DNA from: Microcystis viridis FACHB-1342
Lineage (GTDB): Bacteria; Cyanobacteriota; Cyanobacteriia; Cyanobacteriales; Microcystaceae
DNA length: 64,000 nt
Assembly (NCBI RefSeq): GCF_014698335.1
Contig: NZ_JACJSV010000004.1
Location: 60,879-124,878 of the forward strand
Direction: 5' to 3'
Under the pieces are notes generated by a model. That model saw nothing but the letters and a program-made list of their open reading frames with translations, had not been told where the DNA came from and ran no database searches. The stretch's first letter is position 1; each line of letters starts with the position of its first letter. Shown here piece by piece: positions 53,468-62,528 of the stretch. The position numbers were made by a program, and so were the translations under genes.

Positions 53468-56202
53468 GAAGACGGACATTACTAACTTGGTTTGATATTA
53501 AAAGAAAAATTGCTCGCGAAACCGCTAACGGAAATGACTTACCTGATGGTATTGTTAAAATTAGTTGTTTTAGTAGTGCTTTAGAGATTGGTATTCAAAA
53601 TCAAGATGATCAACCAAAAGCTAACTCAATATTAAAAGAATGGTTCGGAGATTGGTATCAAGAATCAGAACAAATTATTCAGCTAGATATTGATAATGCT
53701 TCTATTCCTGTAGAATTTATTTTAATAGATAATAGTTCTTATTTTTCTCCATCGATTCGACCTTTTTGGCAGGAAGTCGCTTATTTAAAAGAAAATACAG
53801 ATTCAGAGCAATCGGATAATTTTTTACCCAATGCTTATCAAGATAAGCCAGAAATTATTGCTTTTTATTCTTTTAAAGGTGGTGTGGGAAGAACCCTACA
53901 TTTAGCCGCTTATATTCTTGCTCTCTTAGCAAGAGCAAAAGAGATAAATAAACCAATTAAAATTTTAGTTATTGACTCAGATTTAGAGGCACCGGGGTTA
54001 ACCTATTGGCAAAGGTATGAAAATCAACAGGCAACCGTATCTTTGAGCAATTTTTTGGAAGTTTATCAATATCCTAATCCATCTCTAGAGGTGGCAATCT
54101 CTTGGGTAACTCAAGAAATTAAGAAAACTGCCAAACAGCAAAATAAATCAACTTTATATTTTCTCCCCGCTTTTATTGAAGAAGAAGAACTCTTAGATAC
54201 TCCTATACTTCCAGAGAATTTAGCTAGAAATCCATCGGGTGCGTGGGAAGTAGGGGATGCAATTTATCAATTAGGGCAAAAATTAGCAGTAGATTATATA
54301 TTTATTGATTTAAGAGCAGGATTAAGTGAAATTTCTAGCCCAATTTTATTTGACTCTAGAATCCAAAGATTTTTAGTAACAACAGTTAATGAGCAATCTT
54401 GGCGAGGTGTCAGGATGGTTTTAGAAAAAATTGGCTTACTAGCTCCCAGTGATTTAAAAGTAAAGGATGGTAATTATTATGATCCTTCGATAATTATTAG
54501 TTTTTTAACTCCAGAAGTTAGAAATTTATCAGCATTTGAGAATATTTTAGAGCAATTACAGTCGGCTTATGTTCAACCCAAAAATGAGATTTTATATATT
54601 GCTAGACTGGATATTAAAGAAACTGATTTCGCCCAAGAGTTACTATATGTTAACAATTGGGAAGAAGCTCAAAACAAATTAAGTTCAACTTCCTTGATGG
54701 AACTGGCAAGACAATGGGCAGAAGATAAATTATCTAATAATAGCATTGCATCAGCCACACCTTCAGATAACTCCTTAGATGATGTGAAAAAACTCAGGGA
54801 TACTTGCAATAAATATATTTATGCAGAAAAGGGACAAGGGGAAGATTTGCTCATTACCGAGCCATTGAAAAATCTCGCTCGTAATTTTCAAGATAAACTA
54901 CCTAATGTTATCTCAATTGGTGCTAAAGGTGCGGGAAAAACCTTTAATTATATTCAGCTATCTCGCCTACAGTCTTGGGAAAATTTTTTAAATAAAGTTG
55001 ATCCTCAAAATCAAGAAAATTCCCTAGAAAATCTCGGTTTAATATTTCCTTTACTGCAATCACAAAATTTAAATGATCAGGCCAAAAATATTCTTGAGCA
55101 AGCACGGCAAAATGTTAATAATTTTCTTAATAATGATTATCAATTTTTCTCATCGGATTTAAAAGACAGAATTACGCAGTCGCTATCAAATCAGGATTGG
55201 AATGAGGTTGATTGGACAAATTTTTGGATCAAAGAAATTTCGAGAGTTTTAGGTTATAATCCTGAAAATTGTCAATTACATAAACTGCATGAATACCTTC
55301 AACAAAAAAACTCGAAGATTATATTTTTATTTGATGGATTAGAAGATGCTTTTCCTAATGTTGCCAATGATAACCGTGAACGAAAAGCCTTGAAAGCCTT
55401 GATCGATAATTTACCGAATAAATTATCAGAAATTCGGCAATCTAATCTCGGATTGATTGTCTTTCTGCGTCGAGATTTCTTGAGATATACAATCACACAA
55501 AACTCGCAACAATTTGAAAACTTATATCGTAATTATGATCTATCTTGGAATCTAGAATCGTTTCTTAAACTTTCCTATTGGCTCTGCATACAATCATCGG
55601 TTATTAATGCTAACTCTCAGGATTTAGTCGGCTGTTCAATTGAAGATTTAAAAGAAAAATTAGAATTACTTTGGGGCAAAAAATTAGGAGCAGATAATGC
55701 AAGGGAAGCTAAGTCAGACAATTGGATTTTTGCAGCTTTAACCGATTTTAATGGAAGACTGCAAGCGAGGGATATTGTGAGATTTTTGTACCATGCTGCT
55801 AATATTACTGTAGAAAAAAAAGAAGAAATACAATTTTCTAAATGGTCGAATACTAGACTGTTACCTCCCCAAGCGATTCGACGAGCGCTTGAACCCTGTA
55901 GTCGAGAAAAAGTTAGAGAGTCTGAGGAAGAATATCCTATATTTAAAAGCTGGGTAGAAGAAAGTTTACATAAATATAGTGATAGAAAAATTCCTTTTTC
56001 TCTAGAACAGTTTAATCTGGATGGCACTCAAGTCAATGTTCTTGAGCAAATGGGAGTAATTTATGAGGACAAGGATAAAGAAGATGCAGTTCGTTATTAT
56101 ATGCCCGAAATATTCCGTGAAGGGTTAGGATTTTCTAGTCAAGGTGCGCGTCCTCGTGTTCTAGCTTTAAAGCGCAAAGTTTTGGGGAAATCAAATTTTT
56201 AA
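53464..56202 (+). CDS. KGGVGR-type SIMIBI ATPase fused to a second P-loop NTPase domain
   Basis: The 912-residue protein has two NTPase modules. After a ~125-residue N-terminal region, a MinD/ParA-like domain has KGGVGRT at 138-144 (FYSFKGGVGRTLHLAA), with LVIDSDLEAPGLTYW and FIDLRAGLSE further on. A second P-loop domain has GAKGAGKT at 486-493 and a Walker B strand FLFDGLED ending at D628. The C-terminal third is helical with a winged-helix-like end (EQMGVIYEDKDKEDAVRYYM). KGGVGR-variant ATPases are known from predicted bacterial conflict systems. Coupling to a HEPN-like protein by ATGA supports a two-component defence system (inference). Confidence 0.75.
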   Translation: MRRRTLLTWFDIKRKIARETANGNDLPDGIVKISCFSSALEIGIQNQDDQPKANSILKEWFGDWYQESEQIIQLDIDNASIPVEFILIDNSSYFSPSIRPFWQEVAYLKENTDSEQSDNFLPNAYQDKPEIIAFYSFKGGVGRTLHLAAYILALLARAKEINKPIKILVIDSDLEAPGLTYWQRYENQQATVSLSNFLEVYQYPNPSLEVAISWVTQEIKKTAKQQNKSTLYFLPAFIEEEELLDTPILPENLARNPSGAWEVGDAIYQLGQKLAVDYIFIDLRAGLSEISSPILFDSRIQRFLVTTVNEQSWRGVRMVLEKIGLLAPSDLKVKDGNYYDPSIIISFLTPEVRNLSAFENILEQLQSAYVQPKNEILYIARLDIKETDFAQELLYVNNWEEAQNKLSSTSLMELARQWAEDKLSNNSIASATPSDNSLDDVKKLRDTCNKYIYAEKGQGEDLLITEPLKNLARNFQDKLPNVISIGAKGAGKTFNYIQLSRLQSWENFLNKVDPQNQENSLENLGLIFPLLQSQNLNDQAKNILEQARQNVNNFLNNDYQFFSSDLKDRITQSLSNQDWNEVDWTNFWIKEISRVLGYNPENCQLHKLHEYLQQKNSKIIFLFDGLEDAFPNVANDNRERKALKALIDNLPNKLSEIRQSNLGLIVFLRRDFLRYTITQNSQQFENLYRNYDLSWNLESFLKLSYWLCIQSSVINANSQDLVGCSIEDLKEKLELLWGKKLGADNAREAKSDNWIFAALTDFNGRLQARDIVRFLYHAANITVEKKEEIQFSKWSNTRLLPPQAIRRALEPCSREKVRESEEEYPIFKSWVEESLHKYSDRKIPFSLEQFNLDGTQVNVLEQMGVIYEDKDKEDAVRYYMPEIFREGLGFSSQGARPRVLALKRKVLGKSNF

Positions 56203-56462
56203 TGGTTCGAGCTTTTTGGCAATGACTATATGATTGATTGTTATCAGCTTTTCACAACAGACGTAGCTATTATCGGTTCTTCAGTTTGTGTTATGCAATG
56301 GACGGGAGTTATAAGGGGTGAAACCCTTATATAGAAAGACATGGCTGCGATTTTTGCCAATTGTTTTCAATCTAGAACGAGCTAATCAATTAAGTCCCTT
56401 GCCAGATAAGGATTTAGCCGATTTCTGCCCCCTGATCGAACCATACCAAGTAACGAAGAACC

Positions 56463-56939
56463 CTATTATCAATCAAAAAAACGCCAAGAAATACTCTGCT
56501 GAATGTAAGTTAGCCAAAAAAGGTAGTTTCCGTCTTCAGGGATGTATCAGACCTTTTATTGAAGTCAAATGTATGAGATCAAGAACCTTAGGAGACAAAG
56601 CGGCAGAACAAAGGTCTAAATTGATAGGAATACCTTCAACAAGCCTCAATATTCACAAAGATCAATATATTGAAACAGATTTTGATTTAGTGATTACATC
56701 TCTTGCCAATGCTTTTTTTCAGACCAATTTAGAAACGGGACTATTTGTTTGGAACCCCACACCAAAAGAGCAAATATTTTTAAGCAAAATTAATATTAAT
56801 AATCAAGAAGAAGCCCTTTTAAAATGTACGTTGTCAGGAGTAAAGATTTAACAGCAAATCAAACCAATAACATCAAGTGTTCTCGCCAGAAATGCCAGGA
56901 TCACAACTGTAATTTCATCCCTAATTATCCCAAAATTTT
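56463..56939 (+). pseudogene. Broken duplicate of the type II restriction endonuclease gene
   Basis: The segment matches 51374-51851 almost base for base. It lacks the first 92 codons, including the SHD part of the active site. It carries a one-base deletion in an A-run (near 56821) that changes ALLKMY to ALLKCT and leads to an early stop. It is fused upstream to unrelated sequence (KTWLRFLPIVFNLERANQLS frame). With the intact gene it makes a 5.1-kb-spaced direct repeat. The 260 bp between the KGGVGR gene and this copy show no other gene. Confidence 0.9.
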
Positions 56940-57198
56940 ATTTATTTTGTCTGATGGGATTATTTATTTTTACCAGTAATTTTGTCAACTCCTTTTTTAT
57001 ACTGCGTTCTGTCATCATTCCAGCCAGCATCCCGCCAAGCCCGCAAAAAGTTAAGACAGGGGCTGTAAATGGTAACATTCCTGCTAAGGCTATAGCTGCT
57101 CAAGCTCCACCAGCCAGCCCTACTCTTGCCCCAGCTTGATTATCCTTAAACAGTTTAGTCTTTTTTATGTTGTCGAAAGGTTTTGAGTATTCTGACAT
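56938..57198 (-). pseudogene. Small glycine-rich membrane protein with an internal stop
   Basis: On the minus strand an ATG opens MSEYSKPFDNIKKTKLFKDN, then QAGARVGLAGGA, a TGA, and in the same frame AAIALAGMLPFTAPVLTFCG, GMLAGMMTERSIKKEL to a TAA (86 codons). The glycine-rich hydrophobic pattern (GLAGGA.AAIALAGM, GLGGMLAGMM) looks like a glycine-zipper membrane protein. One base change (TGG to TGA) would explain the interruption. Its end coincides with the border of the nuclease duplicate. Confidence 0.5.
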
Positions 57199-57366
57199 CG
57201 ATTATTCTCCAAATCAGGATGCCGATATTACAACACAGCTTTCGGGAATTGTCTATATACTGATCATCATTCATGCCATCGCTAAAAGCGAGGGAAGAAT
57301 GCTGACACTAGGTTAGAATTGCGGTAACGCACCATAAATTCTTATGCTTGGTTTTTGTCATTTTAA

Positions 57367-57451
57367 TGGGCGGAGTCGGACTCGAACCGACATGAGGGGC
57401 TGCCTCGCCACATTTTGAGTGTGGTGCGTCTACCAATTTCGCCATTCGCCC
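57367..57451 (-). tRNA. tRNA-Leu (anticodon CAA)
   Basis: The minus strand folds as a class II tRNA. The acceptor is GGGCGAA with CCGCCC and discriminator A. The D arm includes AAATTGGTAGACGC, the anticodon stem CCACA/TGTGG encloses the loop CTCAAAA (anticodon CAA), a long variable arm follows (GCGAGGCAGCCCCTC), and the T arm is GTCGGTTCGAGTCCGAC. One A-C mismatch lies in the acceptor stem. CCA is not encoded. Confidence 0.92.
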
Positions 57452-58317
57452 TTGGCATTAGTTTTATCATTATAACCCATTTTTGGCCCCTTTAACAAAT
57501 TGTGATAATCGGGGGAACTGGCCCAACGATCGATTTCTCGCGCACGCAGGACGGGGAGGGGATGGGTTAACTGTTGGGTTTGCAAACCCTTTAACATTTC
57601 GCCCATTTCCGAGGCGCTGACGGCATCGTAGGACTTGGCCTGATCGATAAAAGCCTCTAAATTTAATAAAGGTGCGAGACTGGGGGAACCTCCGGCTAAC
57701 TTCATTAACACCGACATGACGATTTTTGGGTCTTGAACTGCCAATAAAGCGGATCGATCGCAACTAAACTCGGCGCAGCGCACCCATGCTAACATTCTCT
57801 CCTGTAGGGATCGTGCTAACATTGTCCCCCAATTGGGCAGCAATCCCGCCGCTAGGACCATAATATTGGCTAAAGTCAGATAAACGCCGTGTTCACACTT
57901 GAGATGACCTAATTCGTGGGCGATTACCGCTTGAATTTCTGCGGGAGTCAGCATTTCAATTAGGGAAGTGTGCATCACCATAAACGGTTTTTTGCCGCGC
58001 ATGGCGAAGGTATAAGCGTTAGGAACGGGGTTTTGTTGAATGTATAATTGAGGTGGTTCTAAGTCGAGAACTCGGCAAGCTTCTAGGAGGAGATTATGCA
58101 GGTCGGGTAATTGTTTTTCTCCCACCAAAACACTAGCAGCAATATTATTTAAGTAAAAGAATTCCTCAGCAACGGAACCTAATAAACTTCTTACGGCTAT
58201 ATCTAACCCAGGCAATTGTTTAAGGGAGTTAGTCGCCTCTAGGTCGATGGGATGCCGAAAATCATTGGCTTTTAAGCCTAGTAATAACTGTTTTGATAAT
58301 TCCATATTCTTATTCAT
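57430..58317 (-). CDS. M48-family metalloprotease
   Basis: The 295-residue protein has the zinc motif HELGH at 134-138 (AVIAHELGHLKCEHG), with the third ligand in CAEFSCDRSALL. A hydrophobic segment follows the motif (LTLANIMVLAAGLLPNWGTM). It belongs to the HtpX/Oma1-related peptidases that degrade membrane or misfolded proteins. The C-terminus KGEWRNW and its TAG stop lie inside the tRNA-Leu gene (22-bp overlap), so both are made from the same DNA. It overlaps the upstream TPR gene by 8 bp. Confidence 0.88.
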   Translation of the reverse strand: MNKNMELSKQLLLGLKANDFRHPIDLEATNSLKQLPGLDIAVRSLLGSVAEEFFYLNNIAASVLVGEKQLPDLHNLLLEACRVLDLEPPQLYIQQNPVPNAYTFAMRGKKPFMVMHTSLIEMLTPAEIQAVIAHELGHLKCEHGVYLTLANIMVLAAGLLPNWGTMLARSLQERMLAWVRCAEFSCDRSALLAVQDPKIVMSVLMKLAGGSPSLAPLLNLEAFIDQAKSYDAVSASEMGEMLKGLQTQQLTHPLPVLRAREIDRWASSPDYHNLLKGPKMGYNDKTNAKGEWRNW

Positions 58318-58729
58318 TTAACCAAACTTTGACGCGTTCTAAACTTTTCCAATCGGGTTTTCTAGCTAAACCATCGGCGATATTTTCATCCACTTCTTGG
58401 CGAACTTCTTTGTTTAAACTAACTAATTGTTGCACCAGTTCGATATGTTCCCTAACTCCGGCGGTTTTGGTTTCTAACATAGCTAAAACCAAATTGATCC
58501 GGTTTTGGGGGGAAACTTTATCGAGTTTAACGGCTTTTTGGGCGGCTTTTAGGGCTAATTCCGGTTTATCGGTGAGCATATATAACCAAGCTAAACAGGA
58601 CCAAACGGCGGCATTTTTAGGACTGCGATCGCTTAATTCTTTAAATTCGGGCAATAAACTGGCAGCGTTTTCTCCCTGTTGGTAGCGTTCTAAACCTTGT
58701 TCGAGGGTAAAATTGGCGATTTCTGTCAT
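58310..58729 (-). CDS. TPR-like helical protein
   Basis: The 139-residue protein has TPR-type helix pairs: LEQGLERYQQGENAASLLPE, PKNAAVWSCLAWLYMLTDKP, ELALKAAQKAVKLDKVSPQN. The C-terminal half is a helical extension. No signal peptide is seen. It is co-transcribed with the M48 protease (8-bp overlap), so it could assist that enzyme (inference). Confidence 0.75.
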   Translation of the reverse strand: MTEIANFTLEQGLERYQQGENAASLLPEFKELSDRSPKNAAVWSCLAWLYMLTDKPELALKAAQKAVKLDKVSPQNRINLVLAMLETKTAGVREHIELVQQLVSLNKEVRQEVDENIADGLARKPDWKSLERVKVWLNE

Positions 58730-58848
58730 TTTCAGCTAGGGGGTTAATCAAGGAGCAAATCTAACGGTGATCGGCGTATTACACTGTTTTAGTACAATTT
58801 GCCTTTATTTAGTATTCTAGCAAAATTTGTCCCCTTGTCAGCAAAATT

Positions 58849-59586
58849 TTAAAAGACGATGCCGCGTTCTCGCCAGATCATCAATAGGCCACTCATCGAA
58901 ACGAATAACATCACTGCTTGTTTAAATTGCTGGGGACTCATTTTTTCTAAAACTTTTTGTCCTAACCAATTGCCTGGCCAGGCTGCTAATCCTAACAGTA
59001 AACCGTAACCAAGAAAAGGCAGATGTAAAACTCCAAAGGCTGCGTAGGCGATTAATTTGGCCACATGAACTACGACCATGTGAACGGATTTCGTTGCCAC
59101 CATTGGTTCTTTAACTAGCCCATAGTTAATATAAAATAGGTTCATCATCGGGCCGGTACTACCGACTAATCCTGACAGGAAAGCGTAGATAAATCCCGAG
59201 GGCATAAAATACCAAGTTTTAATCTCAAAAAAAGGATTTTCTTGTTGGGGAAATAATTGTTTAAGCGAGGATAAAACCAGAAAAATTCCCAAAACTAGCG
59301 GCAACCATTTGAATTGTAAATGGGCAAACACAAAAGCGCCGAGGGTAGATCCCATAATTGCCCCGGGTAAATACCACACCGTCGAGGGCCAGTCAATGGC
59401 GCGCCAATACATTCCCATGCGTTGGACATTACCGATTAGCATCCCCGTGGTCAAAACCGGAGGAATGACGGCAGCATCGAGAAACCAACCTAAAACGGGG
59501 AGTAGAATCAGGGGGCTGCCCCCACCAGCAAGGGTACTAAAAAACCAAGCTAGACTACCTGCCAACATCAAGGTAACAATGATCAT
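58849..59586 (-). CDS. TSUP-family (TauE/SafE) permease
   Basis: The 245-residue protein has about eight hydrophobic helices and the TSUP features: a glycine/proline-rich first helix GSLAWFFSTLAGGGSPLILL PVL, LPGAIMGSTLGAFVF, and GLVGSTGPMMNLFYINYGL. These transporters export sulfite, organosulfonates or other anions; the substrate is unknown here. The ATG start precedes the first helix. It is 31 bp downstream of the Anbu gene stop, on the same strand. Confidence 0.88.
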   Translation of the reverse strand: MIIVTLMLAGSLAWFFSTLAGGGSPLILLPVLGWFLDAAVIPPVLTTGMLIGNVQRMGMYWRAIDWPSTVWYLPGAIMGSTLGAFVFAHLQFKWLPLVLGIFLVLSSLKQLFPQQENPFFEIKTWYFMPSGFIYAFLSGLVGSTGPMMNLFYINYGLVKEPMVATKSVHMVVVHVAKLIAYAAFGVLHLPFLGYGLLLGLAAWPGNWLGQKVLEKMSPQQFKQAVMLFVSMSGLLMIWRERGIVF

Positions 59587-59617
59587 CGAGTTGTAAAGTT
59601 AATTCACAAAGAGTTAC

Positions 59618-60385
59618 TTAATCTATTATGATATCTTCTTTGGGATCTTCATCAGTATAATGCCATTCCACATTCGGCATAGCCTCGAAAGCTTGCCGGA
59701 CGTAATCCTCCCAGAGTTTCCGCATTTTGGCTAGGTAGGGATCTCCTAGACGCAATTGTAACTTATGACGTAGGCTTAGGCTATTAGCTTCATACATACT
59801 CAAATAGATAGGCGGTCCGACAGAAATATTCGATTTCATGGTCGAATCGATGGAAAGTAAGGCACATTTAGCCATTTCCTCTAGGGGTGTATCATAGGTA
59901 ATGGTGCGATCGAGAATCGGTTTACCGTATTTAGTTTCACCTATCTGTAAAAAGGGCGTTTCTTTGGTGGCTTGAATATGATTTCCCTGGGAATAAATCA
60001 GGAATAATTGCGGGTCTTCTCCTTTAATTTGTCCCCCAAGAATAAAGTTACATTGGAAATCAATATTATCTTGTTCTAGCCAAGTCCTTTCCCTAGCTTG
60101 TACTTGACGACTTTTATCACCGATATAGTGGGCCATATCGTAGAGATGAGTCAGAGAATGGAGACTTTTATCCTCTTGATTGTGCAGATCTCTTTTTAGT
60201 TCGTGAATCACGCCTTGGCTAATCGATAAATTCCCCGATGTGCAGACCATAATTACCCTTTCTCCCGACACCGAAAAGTCAAATAATTTCCGATAGGCCG
60301 AGATATAATCGACTCCCGCATTCGTGCGAGAATCCGCCCCCATAACAATGCCAAAACGATTGATAATTCCTAAACAGTAAGTCAT
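59618..60385 (-). CDS. Anbu-type proteasome-like hydrolase (ancestral beta subunit)
   Basis: The 255-residue protein starts MTYCLGIINRFGIVMGADSR TNAGVDYISAYRKLFDFSVS, the signature of the Anbu/BPH group of Ntn hydrolases. Thr2 would be the nucleophile after methionine removal; the Asp and Lys positions (ADSR, RKLF) are present. Anbu assembles into rings or helices. In many bacteria it lies with alpha-E, ATP-grasp and transglutaminase genes, none of which is in this neighbourhood; the genes around it are a TSUP permease and fabG. The role in cyanobacteria is unknown. Confidence 0.9.
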   Translation of the reverse strand: MTYCLGIINRFGIVMGADSRTNAGVDYISAYRKLFDFSVSGERVIMVCTSGNLSISQGVIHELKRDLHNQEDKSLHSLTHLYDMAHYIGDKSRQVQARERTWLEQDNIDFQCNFILGGQIKGEDPQLFLIYSQGNHIQATKETPFLQIGETKYGKPILDRTITYDTPLEEMAKCALLSIDSTMKSNISVGPPIYLSMYEANSLSLRHKLQLRLGDPYLAKMRKLWEDYVRQAFEAMPNVEWHYTDEDPKEDIIID

Positions 60386-60389
60386 TTTC

Positions 60390-60600
60390 AGTTGTCAGTA
60401 ATTAGTGAACAGTAATCAGTAATTAGTAAACAGTAAACAGTAATTGGTGAAGAGTGAAGAGTGAAGAGTGAAGAGTGAAGAGTGAAGAGTGAGCGGTGAA
60501 TAATATCATTTAAAGCTTAAAACTTAAAACTTAAAACTTTAATCTGATCACTAATCACTGATAACTAATCACTGATAACTGATAACTGATAACTGATAAC
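60390..60600. repeat. Block of heptamer repeats (CAGTAAT, GAAGAGT, ACTGATA)
   Basis: Several short satellites lie in a row: CAGTAATTAGTGAACAGTAA, five copies of GTGAAGA (60450-60490), AAACTTA repeats, and a run of TGATAAC (60555-60600). They fill almost all of the gap between fabG and the Anbu gene. Confidence 0.9.
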
Positions 60601-60604
60601 TGAA

Positions 60605-61369
60605 TTAAGCCATAACCATACCACCATCGACGTTAAAGACTTGACCAGTGATATAAATAGCGGCGGGATCTGCGGCTAAAAAACGCACCATGCCGGCGAC
60701 TTCTTCCGGTTTTCCGTAACGGGAGAGGGGGATATATTTGAGAATTTCATCTGCTTTGAGGTCATGAGTCATATCAGTTTCAATAAAGCCAGGGGCCACG
60801 GCATTAACAGTGATGCCTCGACTGGCAAATTCCTTGGCTAAAGTTTTCGTTAAACCGATAACACCGGCTTTAGCGGCGCTGTAATTAGATTGACCAGGAT
60901 TACCCATCAAACCAGATACAGAAGTGATGTTAATTATGCGGCCGCTTTTCTGTTTTAACATCAATTTACCGACGGCGCGAGTGCAGAGAAAAACCCCGGT
61001 TAAATTGAGATCGATGACCGCTTGCCAGTCTTCTAATTTCATTCTTAACATTAGCGTATCCCGGGCAATACCGGCATTATTAACTAAGACATCAATATGA
61101 CCGAATTTTTGCTTGGTACTGTCCACTAAATTATCCACTTCTTCGCTTTTAGCCACATCTGCTTGTATAGCTATTGCCTTTCCCCCGGCCGCGGTAATTT
61201 CTTCGACAACGGCATCGGCAGCACTGCTAGATTTAGCATAGTTCACCACTACAGTAGCACCCTGGCTGGCTAATTCCAAGGCGATCGCTTTACCGATCCC
61301 TCGCGAGGCCCCGGTTACTATGGCTACTTTGTCTTGTAAATGCTGGCATTCTGCGGGTAATAGTTTCAT
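60605..61369 (-). CDS. fabG: 3-oxoacyl-ACP reductase
   Basis: The 254-residue short-chain dehydrogenase starts MKLLPAECQHLQDKVAIVTG ASRGIGKA. It has NNAGIARDTLMLRMK, the catalytic Ser in INITSVSGLMGN and YSAAK in SNYSAAKAGV. It reduces 3-oxoacyl-ACP with NADPH in fatty-acid synthesis. Upstream in-frame ATGs at 61381 and 61399 are possible, but the chosen one gives the usual cyanobacterial N-terminus. Confidence 0.95.
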   Translation of the reverse strand: MKLLPAECQHLQDKVAIVTGASRGIGKAIALELASQGATVVVNYAKSSSAADAVVEEITAAGGKAIAIQADVAKSEEVDNLVDSTKQKFGHIDVLVNNAGIARDTLMLRMKLEDWQAVIDLNLTGVFLCTRAVGKLMLKQKSGRIINITSVSGLMGNPGQSNYSAAKAGVIGLTKTLAKEFASRGITVNAVAPGFIETDMTHDLKADEILKYIPLSRYGKPEEVAGMVRFLAADPAAIYITGQVFNVDGGMVMA

Positions 61370-61522
61370 AATTTTCTGCATTCCCCAAATAATCGTCAAA
61401 TCTCAAGAGAAAACTTTGTACTGATAACTTTGCTCAAAACAATTCATTATCTCACAAGCGGGTTAATCTGACCGCAGCAATCCTCAATGGCGATCGCTCT
61501 GTCCCCACTTTCCTGTATAGTA

Positions 61523-62422
61523 TCAGGGGGAATTGGCCGCCACTAATTGATCGAGTTGTTGCTGCATCAAATAACAGACTTTCTCATAACATTCGCGTAC
61601 ATAACGGCGGTCCCGGGCCGCTTTTTTGCCGTAACGTTCAAAAATAATTGGGGGACAAACCCGCGTCTGTATCGCTACGGGTAAGGGAATATTCGGCAAG
61701 GGACCGATAGCTAGTCCCCAGGGTAAACCGAAATAGATGGGACAGGTCCCGGGGTCAATACCGAAAGGCCAAGGCATACCCTTTTCATGTAATTCTTTTA
61801 ATTGAGGATAAATATCGTCGAGGACAAACAGGGTCGAGTGAGCGCCGTGGGAGATGGCGGGAATAATCGGCACTTCGTACTGTAAAGCTAGTTTAACAAA
61901 AGCTTGATTACCGGCAAAATGAATTTTATTTCTTAAACTGTGGGGACGGAAAACATCCGTAGCACCTCCTGGATAAATTAGGACACTAGCGCCACTATCC
62001 AAGGCAGCGATCGCCATTTTCGGATGAGCATGAATAGCTCCCATTTGGGCCACTAGATGCGCTTGGGATGGAAAAAATCGCCAGACTCGCGAATCCATCA
62101 AACCATAGACTAAGCGATCGCGGCCAAAGCGTTGAAACCAATCATACATCATCATAAACATATCGGGAGCCGCTAAACCGCCGTTATGGGAGCCGATGAA
62201 TAATACTTGTCCTGAGGGGGGAATATTTTCCCAACCATCGGTTTCGACGCGAAAATAATGGTGATAAAACCAATCCAGAAGGGGGACAAATTTTTCGATC
62301 ACTTGCGGATCGCGATCCTCTAATGACCAACCAGTGAGGGTATCAACAGGGGCCTTGGCTGCTTGTAGGGATAATTCGGCAAAAGTCGCCGTAGATGAGA
62401 CAAAAGAACTAAAAATCTGCAT
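61523..62422 (-). CDS. Lysophospholipid/diacylglycerol acyltransferase-like protein
   Basis: The 299-residue protein has an acyltransferase fold. The histidine motif is variant (SHNGGLAAPDMFM), followed by VLIYPGGATDVFRPHSLRN, in which the PGG block is characteristic of the MGAT/DGAT-like branch, and VPIIPAISHGAHSTLFVLDD. Members acylate lysophospholipids, diacylglycerol or other alcohols; the substrate is undetermined. No strong membrane helix is seen. The canonical HxxxxD spacing is altered, which fits the same branch. Confidence 0.75.
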   Translation of the reverse strand: MQIFSSFVSSTATFAELSLQAAKAPVDTLTGWSLEDRDPQVIEKFVPLLDWFYHHYFRVETDGWENIPPSGQVLFIGSHNGGLAAPDMFMMMYDWFQRFGRDRLVYGLMDSRVWRFFPSQAHLVAQMGAIHAHPKMAIAALDSGASVLIYPGGATDVFRPHSLRNKIHFAGNQAFVKLALQYEVPIIPAISHGAHSTLFVLDDIYPQLKELHEKGMPWPFGIDPGTCPIYFGLPWGLAIGPLPNIPLPVAIQTRVCPPIIFERYGKKAARDRRYVRECYEKVCYLMQQQLDQLVAANSP

Positions 62423-62528
62423 TGATGCCCAGTTGATAATTTAAGCGCATCTTAATTATCGCAAATTTCGGTTAAAAACCCCATCGTTTGAGAACGGCTT
62501 TCCTTGATGATTCTATCATCTTTAATGT

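Noticed and set aside
56318..56462. Short frame with KTWLRFLPIVFNLERANQLS upstream of the nuclease duplicate as a separate gene
   Set aside because: It has no own stop, no recognisable family, and runs into the pseudogene; too little to call.
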